Source of the DNA: Clarireedia homoeocarpa
Taxonomy: Eukaryota > Ascomycota > Leotiomycetes > Helotiales > Rutstroemiaceae
Assembly (NCBI GenBank): GCA_001465935.1
Contig: LNKV01000053.1
Location: 62,001-126,000 of the forward strand
Length of the DNA: 64,000 nucleotides
Direction of reading: 5' to 3'
Shown here: positions 34,653 through 45,245 of the stretch, one piece after another
How positions within the stretch are numbered: position 1 is the first letter of the stretch
How the letters are laid out: each line of letters opens with the position of its first letter
The notes under the pieces: model-generated
Seen by the model: only the letters and a program-made list of their open reading frames with translations
Told to the model about the DNA's origin: nothing
Database searches by the model: none
Made by a program: the position numbers and the translations under genes

Positions 34653-36188
34653 ATGGAGAGAATTCCACAGGAAGTTTTGAACAACATCATTAGCTTTCTT
34701 CCTGATCGAGATGAGGACAAACGGGTTCGACCCGCTCTCGCCGTCGTGTCACGAGCATGGCAGCATGCTATTGAATCCCTCACTTTTCGATCCTTAAGCA
34801 TCAAAAGTGAAGATCTTGGTACATTCAACTCGATTTTCTCTTCAGACTCTGGAAGGCGCTGCACCCTTGTCAGAAAACTTCAATTCAATGTCTCCTTGCC
34901 CTCATACAGCGACGACGACTGTGCCAAGTATGAGACGGAGCAGGACAGAACTGAAAATTCAAATGTTGCCAATAATGATATTTCTGCTCTATTAAAGATA
35001 CTATCACAATGGCCCTCAGACGGCAACCTGAACCTCGAGATCGGGATATATTCGCCCATGGACTTAAATTATCGCGGGGAAGAAAAGCTCAACAAGGATA
35101 GGTACGACGTTGATTTAGGTTATCGTCAAGACCTCTTCAACGAACGTTTTAAATATTCCTACATTCACTTGGCGAACACCAAGTATCCATCAGTACCCTG
35201 CGTTACGTCTTTCATTGTACCTCAAGGCGGAAGGCGATTTATGGATCCACAGAGTGTAGTAACATTGACTGCTGCGTTCCCAAGACTACAGAGTATCAAC
35301 TGGTCATACCAGGAACCAGGATTTTTCCTACCCCTTCGCCGTCGATATATAAGAAAATTCGCCAATTCAATTTCCAGCTACGAAATCCAACCAACAGTCT
35401 CAAGTTTGTACATCCACATCTACTCTCCTGAGTATCCACACAATCAAAGAATGCCAAACCTTGCTGGCACGCCTGGTGGCACATCTCTGTGCGATGCCCT
35501 ACGTGTGGCAATAGGCAAGAGCAATATCCAGAAGGTATATTACGAAGGCCCTATCGATCCATCGCTCTTCTGGCCCGATGATGGATCAGGGACATCAATT
35601 GACTTGAGTTGGAGATCAGTAGTCAATCTTAACATTCAATTCAACTTGGCCAATCTCTCTGGTCAATGGCTCTTCAAAGGTCTTCCAGATGACAAATTCT
35701 ACGACCATAGCAGCGATTTGCCACTACCGCCCGATGCAAATGGCTTGTTCCCACCTGGATACGGCAGCGAGGAGGATATCGAAGCAGCCCGAGCGCTAGA
35801 GAAGTCAATGGAACCACCAACTGATGACGAAGGCTTCTGTATTGACGGCTACGACTTCCGCCGTGTACCTAGAGACGAGGCCATGCTTCCGATGCTCGAG
35901 GCTCTTGCCCGCCGTCTAAAGAATATGCCCTCATTGAAAAGCGCATATTTAGAAACTAGGCTTCCGCAGGACAAGGGGGACTGGTTTTTTTGGTATGTTG
36001 CGCCGGGAGAATCTTGTGGATTTGAGGACTACATGGATAAACCCGACCCTAATCTCTCTCGAGCACGGGTTTTCTTTCATACTGAGGACTGGAGGCCTGG
36101 GGATAAGCTGGTGCGCATGTTCCGTGAGGTGGGAAAGGAATGCTATGGAGAAGATACTATCATCGTCTTCCTGCCATTTCTATACTAA
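34653..36188 (+). CDS. F-box protein
   Basis: Intronless ORF of 511 aa. The N-terminus IPQEVLNNIISFLPDRDED, followed by RPALAVVSRAWQHAIESLTF, is a typical F-box: it would bind SKP1 in an SCF ubiquitin ligase. The rest resembles the large lineage-expanded group of fungal F-box proteins with an uncharacterised C-terminal domain (the conserved end DWFFWYVAPGES and VGKECYGEDTIIVFLP is typical). No WD40 or leucine-rich repeats are obvious, so the substrate is unknown. An acidic, proline-containing loop sits around residues 360–400. Neighbours are unrelated. Confidence 0.85.
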   Translation: MERIPQEVLNNIISFLPDRDEDKRVRPALAVVSRAWQHAIESLTFRSLSIKSEDLGTFNSIFSSDSGRRCTLVRKLQFNVSLPSYSDDDCAKYETEQDRTENSNVANNDISALLKILSQWPSDGNLNLEIGIYSPMDLNYRGEEKLNKDRYDVDLGYRQDLFNERFKYSYIHLANTKYPSVPCVTSFIVPQGGRRFMDPQSVVTLTAAFPRLQSINWSYQEPGFFLPLRRRYIRKFANSISSYEIQPTVSSLYIHIYSPEYPHNQRMPNLAGTPGGTSLCDALRVAIGKSNIQKVYYEGPIDPSLFWPDDGSGTSIDLSWRSVVNLNIQFNLANLSGQWLFKGLPDDKFYDHSSDLPLPPDANGLFPPGYGSEEDIEAARALEKSMEPPTDDEGFCIDGYDFRRVPRDEAMLPMLEALARRLKNMPSLKSAYLETRLPQDKGDWFFWYVAPGESCGFEDYMDKPDPNLSRARVFFHTEDWRPGDKLVRMFREVGKECYGEDTIIVFLPFLY

Positions 36189-36514
36189 CGTTTAATGCAT
36201 GTGGAACAACAACGTGGATTATTAGATATGCAATAGAAGTAAACTGCGATTTAATTTGCTAAGGAAAAGCACAAGCAATTCAAAAATAATCGCTTTGAAA
36301 CGTTAATGTCCTGCCTAATGAATGTTTCATGTGGATACATCGCATCAGGAATCATTGATCCTGCAAGCTCCAACAAAAGTCATTCTGAAGCGAACGATTC
36401 GCTTATCACTTGGAGCTAGAAGCTAACAGAAGTTTCAAAGAAAATTTCCTGGGTGGTGTAAATTCTGTTTTTGTATTTACTACAATTCTATCAGAGGTTC
36501 AGGTGAATGGTATG
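36189..36514. other. 3' flank of F-box gene, nothing recognised
   Basis: AT-rich, no domain-bearing ORF. Confidence 0.5.
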
Positions 36515-36724
36515 TGTGACGATTCGTACGAATCGCCCCCTATTCTGAGCAGCTGCATGCCGGCTGCTTAGGGTTCTCCTAGTATTATGCCCCAGGGGTA
36601 GTACTATATATATAGCCCTTTCTTGAGTAGTTCGTTCGTTTTGTAGCTTAATATTCTAAAGATTAGTGAATCCTTTGGAAGTATATATTAATCGCATTGA
36701 CCTAACTCAACGGCACTCGTCACA
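36515..36724. mobile_element. Solo-LTR-like element (210 bp)
   Basis: Starts TGTGACGATTCG and ends CACTCGTCACA, so it has TG…CA ends and an 8-bp inverted repeat (TGTGACGA/TCGTCACA). A 16-bp perfect palindrome CGATTCGTACGAATCG sits at the left end. A TATA-like run (TACTATATATATAG) and a diverged second copy at 23512–23640 support a repeat family. No 5-bp target duplication is visible (gtatg against aaata) and no retrotransposon coding sequence adjoins it. Confidence 0.65.
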
Positions 36725-38229
36725 AAATAAGCTAGTCTGTGGCCGTTGCTGGGACATGTGCTTGAGACATTACAGTGATGATAAAGAGTAGTTGGGTTTC
36801 GAACATAGAATATTTCTAAATTGTTGAGGTTATTAAATAATATGTCTTATATATTCGCAATCATAGACTTTACAACATTCATCAAGTGCATTTACGGTTT
36901 TAGGGCCAAGTTTCATTAAGGTAGGTTACTATTGTTGGGATTTCGTTCTCAGTAATATAAAACCTGCACCAGAATAGAATCCGCAATACAGATTCGAAAA
37001 TTTGAAAACTGGTCAAAGTCGTTGTACTGGATTTAGGAAATTATTTCAGGGAAGGTGGAGGTATCCACGGAGCATAGAGATAGCCCAATTCTCCTTGATC
37101 TATGGTCGTATGTGAAGGAATTTAATTCTAATAGTGTTATAAACCTTGGATAAAGATAAGTAGCTTTTTCGAAATTAAGCATTCTGCAAAACACAAGCTG
37201 TCGCTGGTTGCTGGGGCTCCCTCCTTGCTTGCTTCACAGTTGGCTCAATATTGTTTGCAGTACTGTATAGAAGTAAATAATCAGAACTGTCGGAATGAAT
37301 GGACTACAAGAGAACTCAATCAATAGGCTACAGAAGATAGTACAGGAGAAATGAACAATGAAGCTATCCATGTAATTAGTACAGGAGAGCGAGTCTATAT
37401 AGTCCAGCTCCTTCTCCTATCTAGTTTAGAGAAATCGAACCGACTTAACTATATTTACTAGACCCTATTATACCAAGTATAGTGCTATGAGCCAATTTCA
37501 CCTACAGCTGTACTAAGCCAACCGACAAGAACCTTTGTATATTTCTGGTTCTAGCTGGGGAATCTAGTCGAATCAGATATATATATATTAGGTGACCCGT
37601 TCTTCTCGCACCTCGAGGTTTAGATTGATGTAAATTCTATACGAGGACCGGGCGTTCTTTCAGTAAAAAAAAACAGTCGTGAAGTTCAAAGGACTTTATA
37701 TGTGTCGAGCAGCGGAAAAATTTTTGAATACAGATCCCACAAGGTTGGTTGTTCGGTATTGAACAATACTTTCATAGTGAGAAACAGTGAGTCGAAATTC
37801 CAAATATGCGCAAAATTCGCTGGGATAGATAGAAAATCATCTAATTATATAATAAATTAGACAAAGAACTAATATCAACTTGTTAGTTTCTTCCAACGAC
37901 CAATTGCACAGCCTTAAGGAACTATTTTTGCCGCTGACGAATTCTTTGTGACATTGAACAGACGACGCAGGGCCGGAAGAGCGGACACTAACATAGATTG
38001 AACAACAGTGAGATTTAACTATATATCTCTTCATGGCTGCACGCCTGGTGAGCCTCCAAATCGTTCAATTCAGCACAATATCTCTCAAAGGACTCGATCC
38101 AAGCGGGAACTTCCTAGAAACCCATCCCTTTATCTATTGTGGATGCACTTTCCAAACACTCCCCATTCCCCATTTACAACTGTCTTTTAATCTCACCCGA
38201 TCTCTGTTCTGCTCATACCCGAAAGCAGT
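36725..38229. other. AT-rich spacer with 5S-derived fragment
   Basis: About 1.5 kb with no gene. A 22-bp match to the 5' end of the 5S rRNA gene lies at 37092–37113. TA runs occur at about 37580–37590. No RNA gene other than that fragment. Confidence 0.5.
37092..37113 (-). pseudogene. 5S rRNA 5'-end fragment
   Basis: 22 bp identical to nucleotides 1–22 of the 5S gene at 23099–23217. The sequence beyond is unrelated and the internal TFIIIA-binding boxes are missing, so it cannot be a working 5S gene. A second such fragment is at 41225–41245. Confidence 0.7.
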
Positions 38230-39903
38230 ATGTCACGTCACCGATCCTCAAGCCCTCAACTAGAGACAGCTTTGGAAAATTTCAGACAATACCCACAGAG
38301 GATCGATTATCAGAAGGCGGTGGGAATTGCCCTCGAAAAAAAGCCTGCAGAAACTCGTCTAGCCGAGTACCTAAAATTACAAGAGACAGTTGGAAAAGAA
38401 TGCAATTGGCTCAATCACGAAGTAGGTTATGAATTGACTTGCAATGGAAAACATGATGAAGCTCTGGCTTATTGGAAAGGCAGATTCCTGGAACACCCCG
38501 GATTTACTTCTATTCACAAAGGGCTTGAGTTTGCATTAAAGAAATTTCCACCAGCAAGATTTTTGGAGGAGATACAGGATCTCAAGAAGAGTGTGAAAGT
38601 GGACCATGGCGCCGAATGGCTCCGGAAACAATATGTTGAGATCCAAAGTAACATGGGCAACTACGAAGAATCGCTCAAAATGCTATATGAGGAATGGAAA
38701 TCTGATCAATCGTACTATACTGAGACAGAGCTTACCAAGGGGCTAGAAGACGCGGTAGAGCAGCAGCCTACTTTAGTTATGGACTATCTCAAACGACTGG
38801 AACGCCATGGTCACTTTAATCTCGACATTTTTATGCGTATCCAAGCGATACCGGAATACAAAGGTGACGATACCTCATATCTAGAACGCTACATAGAGCA
38901 CACACGCGACCATCGAGATTTTAAACGGTATTATGCCTACATATACCTCGCACATATACACGGCAACTATGAGCATAAGCACAGCACGGATCAGAAGCAC
39001 AGTGCGGATCATAAGCACAAGGTAGATTATATCCAACGCACGATTCTTGAATCGGATAAACTTAATGACATGTATGCAATGGTAGTTCTTCGCAAACTTC
39101 AGGAATATAAATTCCCAGAAGGAGCAGAAGAACTATGTCTCCGAAGAATTAAGAAGGAATCTTCAGACAGCTACTTCTCAATTTCTTCGTCAAGCTTTGT
39201 GGAAGAATTCATCAAATTGAAGAACCCGCGCGATAAGCTCGAGGAAGCGAACTTGTTGTATGATAGCAACCCTGACGTACTTGAGTTCGCCAAAAATTTG
39301 CTTGACGCCACTGAGCTCTGCAGAACGTCAGCTATTGCTGCGGAGACCTGCGAGAAGATACTCCTCAAATCCAAGAATAGCACTAGAATCCGTTCCTTGG
39401 CCACCGATTCTTTAGCTGAGAAGCTTGAGATGGTAGATACAAAGTCTGCGATCAAGATCTGGAGACGTTTGATACTGGCATATCCAAAAGATACCAGTTT
39501 TCGTGACCATCTCACTGAGCTGCTAAACTCCAGAGGGAACATTGATCAGGCGATCACTATATGGGGGAAGTTAACCAAAGCTCTCAAGGATGAGGACTGC
39601 AATAAAAGGCATCAACAAGCCGAAAAGCAGAAAGAACATCTGACAAAGGAGAAAAATGATCGGGCAAAGCAGAAGGAATCTCAGGAAAAGCTGTATAAAA
39701 AGCTGAAGGAAAAGCATGGCGAGAAATGGGACACAAAATGTCCAATTTGTATGGATAAAGATCTCGATACAGTATTGGTTGATTGTGGACATGTCTGCTG
39801 TGGTGAATGCGCTGAGAAATTGAATTCAAGGTGTCATATGTGTCGTGCTACATTCACTAGTACTGTAAAACCGCACGCACGTCTAATATCGTTGGAGGAT
39901 TGA
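38230..39903 (+). CDS. RING-finger protein with helical repeat N-terminal region
   Basis: Intronless ORF of 557 aa. The C-terminus holds a C3HC4 RING (CPICMDKDLDTVL, then CGHVCCGEC and CHMCRATF, ~residues 500–540), which suggests an E3 ubiquitin ligase. The first ~450 residues are helical with TPR-like spacing (for example GNYEESLKMLYEEW and TKSAIKIWRRLILAYPKD). A charged coiled coil (EKQKEHLTKEKNDRAKQKES) links to the RING. A His/Lys repeat (KHSTDQKHSADHKHK) occurs at about residue 245. No named family is recognised; the domain layout is all that can be claimed. Codon use and start context look normal. A frame overlapping the start region in +2 is a shadow. Confidence 0.82.
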   Translation: MSRHRSSSPQLETALENFRQYPQRIDYQKAVGIALEKKPAETRLAEYLKLQETVGKECNWLNHEVGYELTCNGKHDEALAYWKGRFLEHPGFTSIHKGLEFALKKFPPARFLEEIQDLKKSVKVDHGAEWLRKQYVEIQSNMGNYEESLKMLYEEWKSDQSYYTETELTKGLEDAVEQQPTLVMDYLKRLERHGHFNLDIFMRIQAIPEYKGDDTSYLERYIEHTRDHRDFKRYYAYIYLAHIHGNYEHKHSTDQKHSADHKHKVDYIQRTILESDKLNDMYAMVVLRKLQEYKFPEGAEELCLRRIKKESSDSYFSISSSSFVEEFIKLKNPRDKLEEANLLYDSNPDVLEFAKNLLDATELCRTSAIAAETCEKILLKSKNSTRIRSLATDSLAEKLEMVDTKSAIKIWRRLILAYPKDTSFRDHLTELLNSRGNIDQAITIWGKLTKALKDEDCNKRHQQAEKQKEHLTKEKNDRAKQKESQEKLYKKLKEKHGEKWDTKCPICMDKDLDTVLVDCGHVCCGECAEKLNSRCHMCRATFTSTVKPHARLISLED

Positions 39904-40022
39904 TGCTGCGGGGGAAGAGGATAGGATGCCAAAGAATCAATTAACTATATTGATGATTCAGCAAGTCTTAGCCCTCAGTCTTCAAGTTCATTGGTTGGCG
40001 ATTTTAATGAAGAACGACAACC

Positions 40023-40148
40023 TACTCTCCTTTACAACTCTCCTTAACAACTTTCCTTAACAACTTTGCTTACTTTCCTTTACAACTCTCCTTTACAACT
40101 CTCCTTTACAACTAACTCTCCTTTACAACTCTCCTTTACAACTCTACT
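40023..40148. repeat. 13-bp CTCTCCTTTACAA minisatellite
   Basis: About nine imperfect tandem units of CTCTCCTTTACAA with variants such as CTCCTTAACAA. Just downstream of the RING gene. Confidence 0.9.
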
Positions 40149-41224
40149 TTATATACATTCATGCTTGAATTCTGAACCTGCACCTGATTAGTTTTCACCA
40201 TTTTCTTTGACTGCAGCCATCACTTCTGTTAAATCAACCAACTGCACTCGGTCTGAGAGAGAGAGAGAGACCCAGCTACAAGCCAAGCCAAGCCAAGCCA
40301 CAACAAACAATCCCAGAGTAGCGTCACCCTCACTCAGTATTACAGTAACACGAGCTGGTCCAAACCCGCTCCTCCCGAAAGTCCAACCACGGTCGACAGA
40401 CCCAATAGAGACCCAGAGACCCTAAATAAGTACTTTCCCAGGGGGTAAATGCTCCATCTATTCAATTACGCGCGCTGGCCACAGTTTGTTTGAGCCTACC
40501 TGTCCTTGAAGCCGCCGAATCCTAAAGTACAGTACAGATAGGCCGGCCGGCCGGTTCGTGACTCGGGTGTTAGTAAACAGAACAGATATTAAATATCAAC
40601 AACCAGGCCAACCGACTGATATTTGAAGATTCGCATAGTTCTAGTTATAGTCAGGGCAGTCAGTACATCAGGGCCAGTACAGTCAGTACATCTCCCAACC
40701 CATCAATCAATAACATCATCTGTAGGTCTACCCTACCTCCTTCAAGAAGTACCGTAATTGTACATACAGTACAGTACACAGGCCATCCATCCATCCATCC
40801 ATTCCATTTCGCCTCCCACCCCGCCTCTCCATCCCCCAACTATCTATCTATCTTTCCTTTGCAGCCGCAAATCCACACACAGACAGCTTCTAGATCTATT
40901 ACGCTGAAAACTATCATATCCTCCAAACAACAAGTCAATACAACCAACAGCGGCCAATACCTAAACTAAACTACACCGGTATGTATTTACTGCAATCAAT
41001 ATAAGAACATAAGAGTACCTACCGTACAGTAAGTAGTAACCAACACAAGTCAAGTTATTAAATAAATAAAACAAACCTTTATACATCCATCCATCCATCC
41101 ATCGATCCATCCATCTGTTTCTACATCCTTCATACATACATACATCCTTCATACAAAGTTCAGTCCAGATTTCGTCTCGTGGGAAGTTGTAACTATTTGT
41201 TCTAGACCCATCATCTACTTACTG

Positions 41225-41245
41225 CCTTGATCTATAGTCGTATGT
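41225..41245 (-). pseudogene. 5S rRNA 5'-end fragment, second copy
   Basis: 21 bp matching nucleotides 1–21 of the 5S gene at 20 positions. Truncated at almost the same internal point as the fragment at 37092. Confidence 0.6.
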
Positions 41246-42087
41246 GGTAGGTGGTGGGTGGTTCATTTGATGTTATATATATAGCACCATCAAACGTAGG
41301 TAAGTAGCGTAACAAAGAATAGAAAGTTAACAACCAACCCAACCCAAACCAGCTGAGTAAAGTGACATCGCATTGTATTGCATTCTGTTGCATTGTATCG
41401 CATTACCATATTTATACCAGCCTACTCTACTTAAAATAAACCATCTTGCCCTTTCCTATCCCCTTCCTCCCATACTTCCTTCCTCCCCCTCCCCCAGCTA
41501 GTACATATAAACAACCAAATCCTATCCTTATCCTATCCCTGGCCTATCCTATCCTATCGATCCATTGACCAACCAACCAACCAGTCGACCCATACATAAA
41601 CCTCCATTCAACTATTCAGAACAATTGAATTTCTTCTATACCCCGTATATGCAGTCGCAGTAAATCCAGGAACAAAAAAAATCCTCCGCTTCACACAGTC
41701 TTCGCGCGAGACGGACACAAAAAGTCCTCAACTTCATATCAACCAACCAACCGACCAACACCAAGTAACTCCAATAATATAGAACCCTCCTAATCCTTGA
41801 AATCGAGAGACAAAGAAAAGAGGATAACTCTTAACTCCCCCATGAACCCCATCATGAGTTTGAATCAAACAAACAAAAAAAAAAACGCCCGCTGATCTGA
41901 CCCTGTGGTGGGGAAACGAACAAAAAAACAAAATCGCTCAAATATGTTTCGAAAGATAAAAAATAAAAGGATAAACGCCTTTCAATGCCTTGCTGTAATT
42001 TTCATCCCCATTCCCTTGTCCAACATTCGAGTCAACAGACTACACCTGACATCAAGCCAATATGGTGATCGTGCTATATCAAACAGA

Positions 42088-43836
42088 TTAATCTGACACT
42101 GCTCCCGAATTATCAATACTCTCCCTCACTTCCCTAGCCTCGTCATTTGTCCTCCCCGGAGACCAGGCATCCATCTCTTCCCTCCCATCCTCTTTGATGA
42201 GATCTAGAAGAACCTGTGAATTCTTCTTGATAGCAGTCGGACGATCCACAATCCTTCTTTCTAGAATCAAAGCCTCTGCAGTCTTGGCCCAGATATCATG
42301 AAGATCAGGAATATCAGGTAGTATAAGACGCAGTTCATCACGAGTAAGAGGACTCATAGGAGGGCCAGCTGAAAGACTTGTGTGGAACACTAGATTATGA
42401 CCGGATGGATGCTTCCGTGCGGACAAACAATTTGGCTTGACACAAAACCATTCGTTACAACTTGTGAAATCGTGACCCGTATTATCAATGGGTGAAGGTT
42501 CCGGAAGTGGATTCTTCTTTCGTCCTAGATGGGTGATTCGTGACATTTTCGATTTGGGTGTTGCTTCAACGCGTGGCGCTTTACTACTTTGAAGAAATCC
42601 ATACCAGGCATCGACGGCTGCTCTTCGGGCATTATAACCCTTGGTTTCCCAGAACCTCTGTGCTTGACGTAAACCTCCAATCGTCAAGATTGTCGCGTAC
42701 ACTTCATCTGCCGGTCGATCTTTGAGATAACCCCTGATTGACCTCTCTACTCGTCCAACATAGGATGGCGGTCGCAATCGGCGAGAGAATGAAGACATAA
42801 CCAAGGGGAAAACTTGATGAACGTAGAGTAATGTTCGATCGTCGTACATCGACATGACATGGCATTCGAAAGGATTCAATGTAAATGGTAATCGTGATAA
42901 AGGTGGGCCACGTGCTGCGAGATGCTGAGCATACAAGGCCCGATAAGTTTCGAAAAAATGAAAGATGGTGAAGACCAGTGGTATTAATCGTTGACGCATT
43001 CGATTGAATTGTGGCTGGAAGTCCGCTTTCTGTGCTTCCGTTGTTTGTAAAAAGATCTCCTTCTGTGCCTGTAAAGAAATCATCATGGATAGTTTAGATG
43101 CCACATGTAAACGATGCCATATCCCTCCAATATAGTGCAGATTCAGTTTCGCAGGATCAGGCAAAGGGTACAAACGCATCGTATACGCAGGAAGAGTATG
43201 CATGGCATGATATCGAGCGATTGGGGCTTCGTTCAGGGTCACTAGAGCATGAAATGATCTTGATACTAATCGTAGGTCGAGGATCGTGTGGATGGGTAAT
43301 GGAGAGATAATTTGAGCCTGTAGTTCGTTTGGCAATGAAAGGAAGAGGTCGGAGAGTGTGACCCTAGCATATGTCAGCTTTGTAACTCCCAGAAACTTAG
43401 TATGAAGGAAAGCAGGGGGGGGGGGGGGGGGGGCATACTGGTGTCGCACCGCTCTCTCCTCGACAATTACTTCCTGCTGAGTTTCAACAATTGACGGAGT
43501 CCTATGTATGGTCGTAACCTTTGATCGTAAACTGCCAAATGATCCACTAAAACTCGGTCGACGTTGGGTCCGTAAAGATGTCAGGTCGTGTCCGAGGGAG
43601 CGTTTTCGTTGATCGCTCGGCCGTAGCACTAAATTATCATGATTGTGATTGGCATTTCGTTGTCGTGAGGGTAAATTGAAGGTCGCAGCTTCGAGAGGAG
43701 AGGGTTGAGATGAGGCTGCGGTGATGGGAGAAGAGGCACTCGATTGTTGATTGCCATTGTTCGCATTTTCGCTGATTTGTCTTAATTTACTGAAGTATCG
43801 CTCCGAGGCAAACTCAGTTATGTGAAGAGGTTCCAT
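42088..43836 (-). CDS. F-box protein, conserved filamentous-fungal type
   Basis: Two exons (43439–43836 and 42088–43363) give about 557 aa. The F-box reads LSDLFLSLPNELQAQIISPL, then LDLRLVSRSFHALV. It is followed by a conserved region with LPAYTMRLYPLPDPAKLNLHY and a segment with FSRRLRPPSYVGRVERSIRG, then a Cys-containing stretch (SCNEWFCVKPNCLSARKHPS). The N-terminal ~130 residues are disordered and Ser/Gln-rich. The apparent polyproline stretch is intronic: it comes from a 19-C run between a GTATGC donor and a CATACTAAG branch site, and splicing joins RHQ to VTLSDLF. The intron is 75 nt with no stop, so retention would add 25 residues. SCF substrate unknown. Confidence 0.85.
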   Translation of the reverse strand: MEPLHITEFASERYFSKLRQISENANNGNQQSSASSPITAASSQPSPLEAATFNLPSRQRNANHNHDNLVLRPSDQRKRSLGHDLTSLRTQRRPSFSGSFGSLRSKVTTIHRTPSIVETQQEVIVEERAVRHQYAPPPPPPAFLHTKFLGVTKLTYARVTLSDLFLSLPNELQAQIISPLPIHTILDLRLVSRSFHALVTLNEAPIARYHAMHTLPAYTMRLYPLPDPAKLNLHYIGGIWHRLHVASKLSMMISLQAQKEIFLQTTEAQKADFQPQFNRMRQRLIPLVFTIFHFFETYRALYAQHLAARGPPLSRLPFTLNPFECHVMSMYDDRTLLYVHQVFPLVMSSFSRRLRPPSYVGRVERSIRGYLKDRPADEVYATILTIGGLRQAQRFWETKGYNARRAAVDAWYGFLQSSKAPRVEATPKSKMSRITHLGRKKNPLPEPSPIDNTGHDFTSCNEWFCVKPNCLSARKHPSGHNLVFHTSLSAGPPMSPLTRDELRLILPDIPDLHDIWAKTAEALILERRIVDRPTAIKKNSQVLLDLIKEDGREEMDAWSPGRTNDEAREVRESIDNSGAVSD

Positions 43837-44704
43837 GGTACTCTACGTTTGGCCTCTATGCCATTCGGTCGCAGAGTGGGAGAAAAGTATAATTGATCGA
43901 GCATATCAAGATCTAGGGACACCCGTCTTTGCTCATATGGAAGTCGAGGGGATTCGTGGAACTCGGGAACGAACGAGGGGAGAACCGACCGATTGTTCTC
44001 AGGTTGCGCAAACTAGGAGTAAAGTTGCGGAAACGTTGTCGCACGATTGAACCTCATGCATTTCGGGGGGGGGGATCGAAATTAAGAAAATGGTGTTTAT
44101 CGTAGGAGATGCAGCGACGGGAATATCGGGGGCTTGTGTATCGAAGAGTGACGATTGAAATGGATGAATGGCGTATGGAGTGAATATGTGTGAGATGTGA
44201 AGCGTTGGTATGCGTGTGCGGGAGTGAGGTGTGAGGAGTGAAGTGTGAGGTGTGAGGTGCGAGGTGTGAGGTGTGAGGTGAGGTGTGAGGTGAGGTGTGA
44301 GGCGTGCAGGGTGTACCGTTGAGAGGGCCGATATTAGTTGTTCTAGGTTCTGATCTGATCTGAGGTGAGGTGAGGCGAGGCGACGGGTGTAAACGAGAGC
44401 TGGAATTGTTTGTGGAGGGCGAAGGAGTGAGAGGTAAGGAGTTTGGTGTGAGGTGCGAGGGGAGTAATTGTGTGCGGGTGGGAATTGTACTACTACTAGG
44501 TTCGAGGGGACTAGGAGGACTAGCAGGACAGGAGCACTAGGACTAGAACACGACCTAAGCAAGGTATCAAGGTATACAATCAATACAATTCGGTCCGGTA
44601 AGTAGACCTGACCTCCAGAGTCGCAGCAGAAGTACTTTGTAAGAACAAGTCGGGCGGAGTTGCCTTGGTTGGATGGGCTGATATATGTATGCAGCCTGGA
44701 TGGG

Positions 44705-44705
44705 A

Positions 44706-44785
<80 letters not shown>
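44705..44785. repeat. Hexanucleotide (GTGTAT)n array
   Basis: About thirteen exact GTGTAT units. Not the fungal telomere repeat TTAGGG. Confidence 0.97.
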
Positions 44786-44788
<3 letters not shown>

Positions 44789-45107
44789 ATAATATGGAAC
44801 GATTATGATATGAGATGATGGCCTGACCTGGCCTGGTGTGCTGTTGGATATGGATATGGATGGATATGGATGTGGATGGATATGGATGTGGATGGATATG
44901 AATATGGAGAGCGACGTTGCTTTTATTTGTTGTCGGAGCGAAAGGAAGGGAAGAGGTAAGCCTGTCTGTCTACTACGTATATTACATATATTAAGGGAAT
45001 GTACTCCCACTGAGTAGCAGCGAGGAGGAAATCGAGGATTCATGAATCGAGGCAAGTTACCCGTACAAGGCAATGCTATTAGGAAGACTATCTCTCTCTG
45101 ATTATGC

Positions 45108-45245
45108 TACACCTATATGTACATCTATATGTACATCTATATGTACATCTATATGTACATCTATATCTACATCTACCGCTACACCTATATCTACATCTAC
45201 CGCTACACCTACCTACATCTACATCGACATCGACATCGACATCTA
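45108..45245. repeat. 12-bp ACATCTATATGT minisatellite
   Basis: Tandem units ACATCTATATGT, drifting to ACATCTACCGCTAC and finally ACATCG. The overlapping Tyr/Ile and His/Leu frames in this region are products of the repeat. Confidence 0.93.

Larger units (their letters stand above)
39904..42087. other. Repeat-rich 2.2-kb spacer between convergent genes
   Basis: Converging 3' ends of the RING and second F-box genes. Contains a CTCTCCTTTACAA minisatellite (40023–40148), an AG run (40256–40270), GGCC repeats (40542–40555), CATC tetranucleotide runs (40785–40802 and 41085–41116) and a CCTATC-rich stretch (41515–41560). A 5S fragment lies at 41225. No gene recognised. Confidence 0.6.

Noticed and set aside
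37092..41245. Additional functional 5S genes
   Set aside because: Only the first 21–22 nt are present; the internal promoter boxes and 3' half are missing.
43364..43438. Polyproline domain in the second F-box protein
   Set aside because: The stretch is bounded by a GTATGC donor, a TACTAAG branch site and a CTAG acceptor, so it is intronic.
44705..44785. Telomere-like repeat from GTGTAT hexamers
   Set aside because: The expected fungal telomere unit is TTAGGG and unique genes lie on both sides; this is a simple microsatellite.
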